Shown here: piece by piece, positions 60,586-64,000 of the stretch
Layout: each line of letters starts with the position of its first letter
How positions within the stretch are numbered: the stretch's first letter is position 1
Origin: Ailanthus altissimus
Taxonomy: Eukaryota > Streptophyta > Magnoliopsida > Sapindales > Simaroubaceae
NCBI GenBank assembly: GCA_946807835.1
Contig: OX327702.1
Coordinates: 12,090,001 to 12,154,000, forward strand
DNA length: 64,000 bases
Direction: 5' to 3'
Translations under genes and position numbers: made by a program
The notes under the pieces: generated by a model
Told to the model about the DNA's origin: nothing
The model's input: only the letters and a program-made list of their open reading frames with translations
Databases searched by the model: none

Positions 60586-61058
60586 TAGGGGTGGGCATTA
60601 TTCCTGAATCTTACTCGTCCCGACCTGATCCGTCCCAAAATTTTGGGTCAAGACGGGAACGAAAATGGATTTGGGACTTGTTCGGGATAGAAAATTCTGT
60701 CCCAAACGGGACGGGTCGGGTTCGGGAATTTCTCGAACCTGAACGAAAATTTCTGACCCAACCCGAACCGTCCCGAATTATTTCAAACCCGTCCCGAACT
60801 CGAACCATCCCGAATTGTCCCGAATAAGTTCAAACCCGTCCCGAACCTGACTCGAACTGTCCCGAATTGTCCTGTCCCGTCCCGAACCCAAATCAAAATT
60901 ATGTCTTTTCAAAATTATTTTTTTTCAAAAAATAAATTGAAATTTTCTGACCCGTCCCGACCCGAAATGTAATGTGTCCCGATCAGGACACATTTCGACA
61001 TCCTGATCAGGTTCGGGTAGGAATTGAAAATTTTCGAACCCAAAATTATTCACCCCTA
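60586..61058. mobile_element. hAT-like MITE with internal CCCGAA/TTCGGG repeats, perfect 8-bp target duplication
   Basis: Ends TAGGGGTGGGCA and TTATTCACCCCTA are inverted repeats. ATATGGAC flanks both sides exactly (60578-60585 and 61059-61066). The 473-bp interior is a short-period repeat of TCCCGAACC/GGTTCGGGA and codes for nothing. Confidence 0.85.
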
Positions 61059-61066
61059 ATATGGAC

Positions 61067-61804
61067 TCCATGCAATAGTGAAAATACAATTTATTCATCA
61101 TATTTTTTAAATTACTTATTTATATATTTTTTCTGTTAAATTTTAATAGAATTATTTGTTATTTTAAATTGAATAAAAGTGGAAGTTATCGATAATACTA
61201 ATTAACAATAAGAAAAAAATTTAAAAATGTGTAATTTCATCAAATTTAATAGAGAAGATTATAAAAAAAATAAATAAAAATAGATAATTTAAAAAAACAG
61301 AATGAATAAACGATTATGTTCACTATTTTATGGAATTAAAATGTTTTTTTTACTTTTTTTTTGTATTATTCGTAGTTTCAGCAATGAATTCTAATTAAAA
61401 AAATGTACCACAACACAAAACATGCGCTCAATGTACACGTGGGAAGAATTTTGTGCAAGGGTGTGACTAATCATACAAACTATGGACGACTTGTCGTCAT
61501 TCTTTCATAGTCTAACCGACAATTCGTTACGTGCGATATACGGGAATGCATTACGACTGCCATGCCAGTTCGAGAAACTCAATTAACCCATCGAATTTCA
61601 ACCTTTTTCAGGACCGGAAATTCTTTGACCAGGTTCAGCTAATTACTCTCAGAAGTGAGAACCTCAACTTTCTCTTTAACAGCGCCGTCTCTTCGATTAC
61701 CGGTTGGGTTAGATATTCAGATTTTGCTTTTGTTACTAAAATCAATTCAATAAGTTTCAAATTACTAACTGTTTTCATTTCAATTCTATTCATAAACAGA
61801 TAAA
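61067..61804 (+). promoter_or_regulatory. MED4 upstream region with probable 5' UTR intron
   Basis: AT-rich to about 61430, then mixed composition. GT at 61708 and CATAAACAG ending at 61799 with branch-point-like TTACTAAC near 61760 suggest a 5' UTR intron just before the start codon. Confidence 0.45.
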
Positions 61805-63070
61805 ATGATGCAACACCAAATAGTACAGTCACCTGCAAGGCTGGGTTTAACAAATCCTAATTCACCCTCTCTTCCAAACCCTAACCCTAACCCTAACCTT
61901 AGCCCTCCCAAATTCTCCACTTCCACCGTTCACCACCGTGCCGCAACCATTCAATCCACCGCCGCAACCACCGCAAGCACAATCACTTGCAACTCCTCGA
62001 CTCTTCTCTCTCTTCTCCCTCCACTCCCAAGGGCCCAAGCCCTTCTCCTTCAAATGGCTTCTTTAGCCTCTAAGGTTTTCGAAGTTTCCCCTAATCGTTC
62101 CGTTTGGATCTCCTATTTTCGCGGTTCGCTTCCCACGTTTTTGTCCTCACAGACTCAGTCACAGCCTCCGCCGCGACTCGAGTCTTCACCGGCAAGCACT
62201 AAGGAAATTATATCTTGTTTCACTGCCCTTCAGACTCAGCTTTTCGAAGCTGTTGCGGAGCTTCAAGAAATTCTTGATCTTCAAGATGCAAAGCAAAAGA
62301 TTGTGGGTGAAATTAAATCTAAGGATTCTGCAATTCTTGCATTTGCTAATAAGATTAAGGAGGCGGAGCGGGTTCTTGATATACTTGTCGATGATTACTC
62401 AGATTATAGACCTTCCAAAAGGGCAAAACTGGAAGATAGTGATGATGATGATTCTTGTGCGACAACTGTCGAGTCTCGATTGAATTTGTCAGATATTTTG
62501 TCATATGCTCATCGAGTTAGCTACACAACCTTTGCGCCACCAGAGTATGGTGCTGGGCAGGCGCCTCTTCGTGGGGCGCTTCCACCTGCCCCGCAAGAGG
62601 AGCAAATGCGGGCTTCTCAGCTGTATAACTTCGCTGATCTTGATGTTGGTTTGCCTAAAACTGTTGAAGCCAAGGAGAAGACAATTGAGGCTATTATTGA
62701 ACCCCCGCTTCCTCCGCAGCCTTTGGATGCCAATCCGATCAAGGATTTTGCTGCCATTCAGGGTTTGCTTCCTCCAAATATCACAGTTCCATCAGGGTGG
62801 AAGCCAGGGATGCCTGTCGAGTTGCCAAAAGATTTCCCACTTGTTCCCCCACCTGGATGGAAGCCTGGGGATGCAGTACCATTGCCGCCATTGGATGCAA
62901 TTCCCTTTCCTAGAATTGAGGAACAACCATTACGGCCTGTTCCTCCTCATGGATTACATAAACCACCCGAGCCAATACAAGTTCGGCATGTTGAGTTGGA
63001 TATTCTGGATCAAGATGATGACAGTAGTGATTATAGCAGTGAAGAGGGAAGCTCTGAAGATGATGGTTGA
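61805..63070 (+). CDS. MED4: Mediator complex subunit 4 (MED4), single coding exon
   Basis: 421 residues, close to plant MED4 length. N-terminus M-M-Q-H-Q-I-V-Q-S-P-A-R-L-G-L-T is the plant MED4 signature. A low-complexity Pro/Asn/Ser/Thr segment follows (17-65), then the conserved L-L-P-P-L-P-R-A-Q-A-L-L (about 70-82). The MED4 core is predicted helical/coiled (about 131-201: T-Q-L-F-E-A-V..L-Q-E-I-L-D-L-Q-D-A-K-Q). Further on come F-A-P-P-E-Y-G-A-G-Q-A-P-L-R-G-A-L and two G-W-K-P-G motifs. The C-terminus is acidic (D-D-D-S-S-D-Y-S-S-E-E). MED4 belongs to the middle module of Mediator and links regulators to RNA polymerase II in the nucleus. Two tandem ATGs start the frame; the first is chosen. 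No disruption is seen and it appears functional. Confidence 0.95.
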   Translation: MMQHQIVQSPARLGLTNPNSPSLPNPNPNPNLSPPKFSTSTVHHRAATIQSTAATTASTITCNSSTLLSLLPPLPRAQALLLQMASLASKVFEVSPNRSVWISYFRGSLPTFLSSQTQSQPPPRLESSPASTKEIISCFTALQTQLFEAVAELQEILDLQDAKQKIVGEIKSKDSAILAFANKIKEAERVLDILVDDYSDYRPSKRAKLEDSDDDDSCATTVESRLNLSDILSYAHRVSYTTFAPPEYGAGQAPLRGALPPAPQEEQMRASQLYNFADLDVGLPKTVEAKEKTIEAIIEPPLPPQPLDANPIKDFAAIQGLLPPNITVPSGWKPGMPVELPKDFPLVPPPGWKPGDAVPLPPLDAIPFPRIEEQPLRPVPPHGLHKPPEPIQVRHVELDILDQDDDSSDYSSEEGSSEDDG

Positions 63071-63155
63071 AGGAGTGATAGTTCAAAGTTATTGATGACT
63101 TGTAGTATTCAGGTCAGTTGTTAACAAATTGTAACTCCTTCCGCCTTTCGAACAA

Positions 63156-63161
63156 AATAAA
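63156..63161 (+). terminator. Probable MED4 poly(A) signal
   Basis: AATAAA 86 bp after the stop codon, in a T/A-rich context. Confidence 0.45.
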
Positions 63162-64000
63162 GTTTTCTGAGTTGCATATGATATAATTTTCCTCTGCAGT
63201 GCTTTATGCACGAGTGATTTTGCAATTTTAGTTATCTGTTTTGGCCATCACGTAGTTTCCATTCCTTTGAATCTCATGACATTACCTAGGAAAGTAAGTT
63301 TTATCTTGTAATTTATAGTAAAGAGAATGATAGTTAAATAGGCTTAGTGATTCAAATTGCAGCACTTAATCAGTAACTTTGACTCACTCATGTTGCTAGC
63401 TTAAAGTTGGCAGAATTGATCTTTGGAAATGATATAGACAGATCAGAAGTTTTTTTGCTGTAAATTTTGTGAAATATAGTAACACTAGACATTCAAACTC
63501 TTTGTACAAGCTTTTCTATACAAACTGATATGGTATGCAAGCATGGTCCACAAGATTCATTTTAATTTATTTCATTAACTTCCATATTTTATCTAACCAA
63601 TGGCATGCCACATCAATTTGGATAGGAAAGTTTGTACGTCTAGTATTATTTTGTGAAATATGTCAATGTATGCTTTTTCTTGTTTTGGTCTGAACTTGTT
63701 TAAGCTTGATGAGTGGAGAAGGAGAATTTGGGTAGTTTTGGGGATTTGATGCTTAATGAAATGACTCTGGATAAGGAGTGAACCTGGGCACTGAGGGATT
63801 AGGAGTTTTGCTATGGGGTGAGTTTGATGAGGAGGATGGTGCTAGGTTGTTGTTTCTCACGAATCATTTTGGACGAACAGACACATCTTATGAATTATTC
63901 AAGAATTAGTATTTGTTAAAATTCTTGTATATGTTTGAGTGACAATATGCGATTTGTCTTCTTATTCTTTTTTGTCTTTTGTTTATATTAATGTGTGCTT
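63162..64000. other. Downstream of MED4, no gene recognised
   Basis: Moderate composition without repeats that match the rest of the window, no long frame, and no exon I can support. Might be a continued 3' UTR or the edge of a further gene. Confidence 0.3.

Noticed and set aside
62505..63095. 196-codon frame overlapping MED4
   Set aside because: It is a shifted reading of the MED4 exon and matches nothing.

Overview
The window is nuclear DNA from a flowering plant. Two plant genes with recognisable products lie about 41 kb apart: an eight-exon REVEILLE-type MYB gene (16958-20814, +) and a single-coding-exon Mediator subunit 4 gene (61805-63070, +). Almost everything else is AT-rich repeat DNA: LTR retrotransposons in several states of decay, two short hAT-like MITEs and AT-rich tandem repeats. 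The species cannot be named from this sequence.

Layout. 1-6676: 3' part of a decayed Ty1/copia element of 'family A' (A0), split by a solo LTR (3122-5476). 6677-10999: 5'-truncated Ty3/gypsy-type element with gag and protease but no reverse transcriptase or integrase. 11000-14250: a copia gag/protease relic split by a reverse gypsy-type solo LTR (flanking repeat CATGT), then part of a reverse copia-type LTR. 14250-15950: AT-rich tandem array with GC-rich hairpin cores. 16958-20814: RVE gene, with a MITE 630 bp downstream of its stop. 21960-22950: AT-rich minisatellite. 24205-28955: gypsy LTR, reverse-strand gypsy pol remains, LTR fragment.

28956-59539 is one family A element (A1) cut apart by younger insertions, which can be read from target-site duplications and continuity of the host sequence. 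A complete sense copy (A2, 33105-42837) carries a gypsy-type solo LTR in its 5' LTR. A reverse solo LTR lies at 44074-46498. A complete antisense copy (A3, 46765-57327) carries another reverse solo LTR in its 5' LTR (53996-56321, exact CTTCT duplication). After removing insertions every A copy has LTRs of about 2.2 kb and an internal region of about 4.1 kb.

Family A is the most unusual content. All four copies share the same lesions (stop codon at the protease active site, a reverse transcriptase lacking the YGLKQ segment, a very short gag), yet A2 and A3 carry their own target-site duplications, so the family probably multiplied with enzymes supplied in trans. What the copies keep is cis-acting sequence: primer-binding site, polypurine tract, LTRs, and a 1.1-kb leader with four stem-loops whose arms differ but whose loop is nearly the same 20 bases (CAATATTGCTACAGCGTGAG). 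I propose, as inference, that this leader is a packaging/dimerisation signal. 59540-59935 holds a GC-rich fold-back composite of unknown origin, and 60586-61058 a second hAT-like MITE with a perfect 8-bp duplication.
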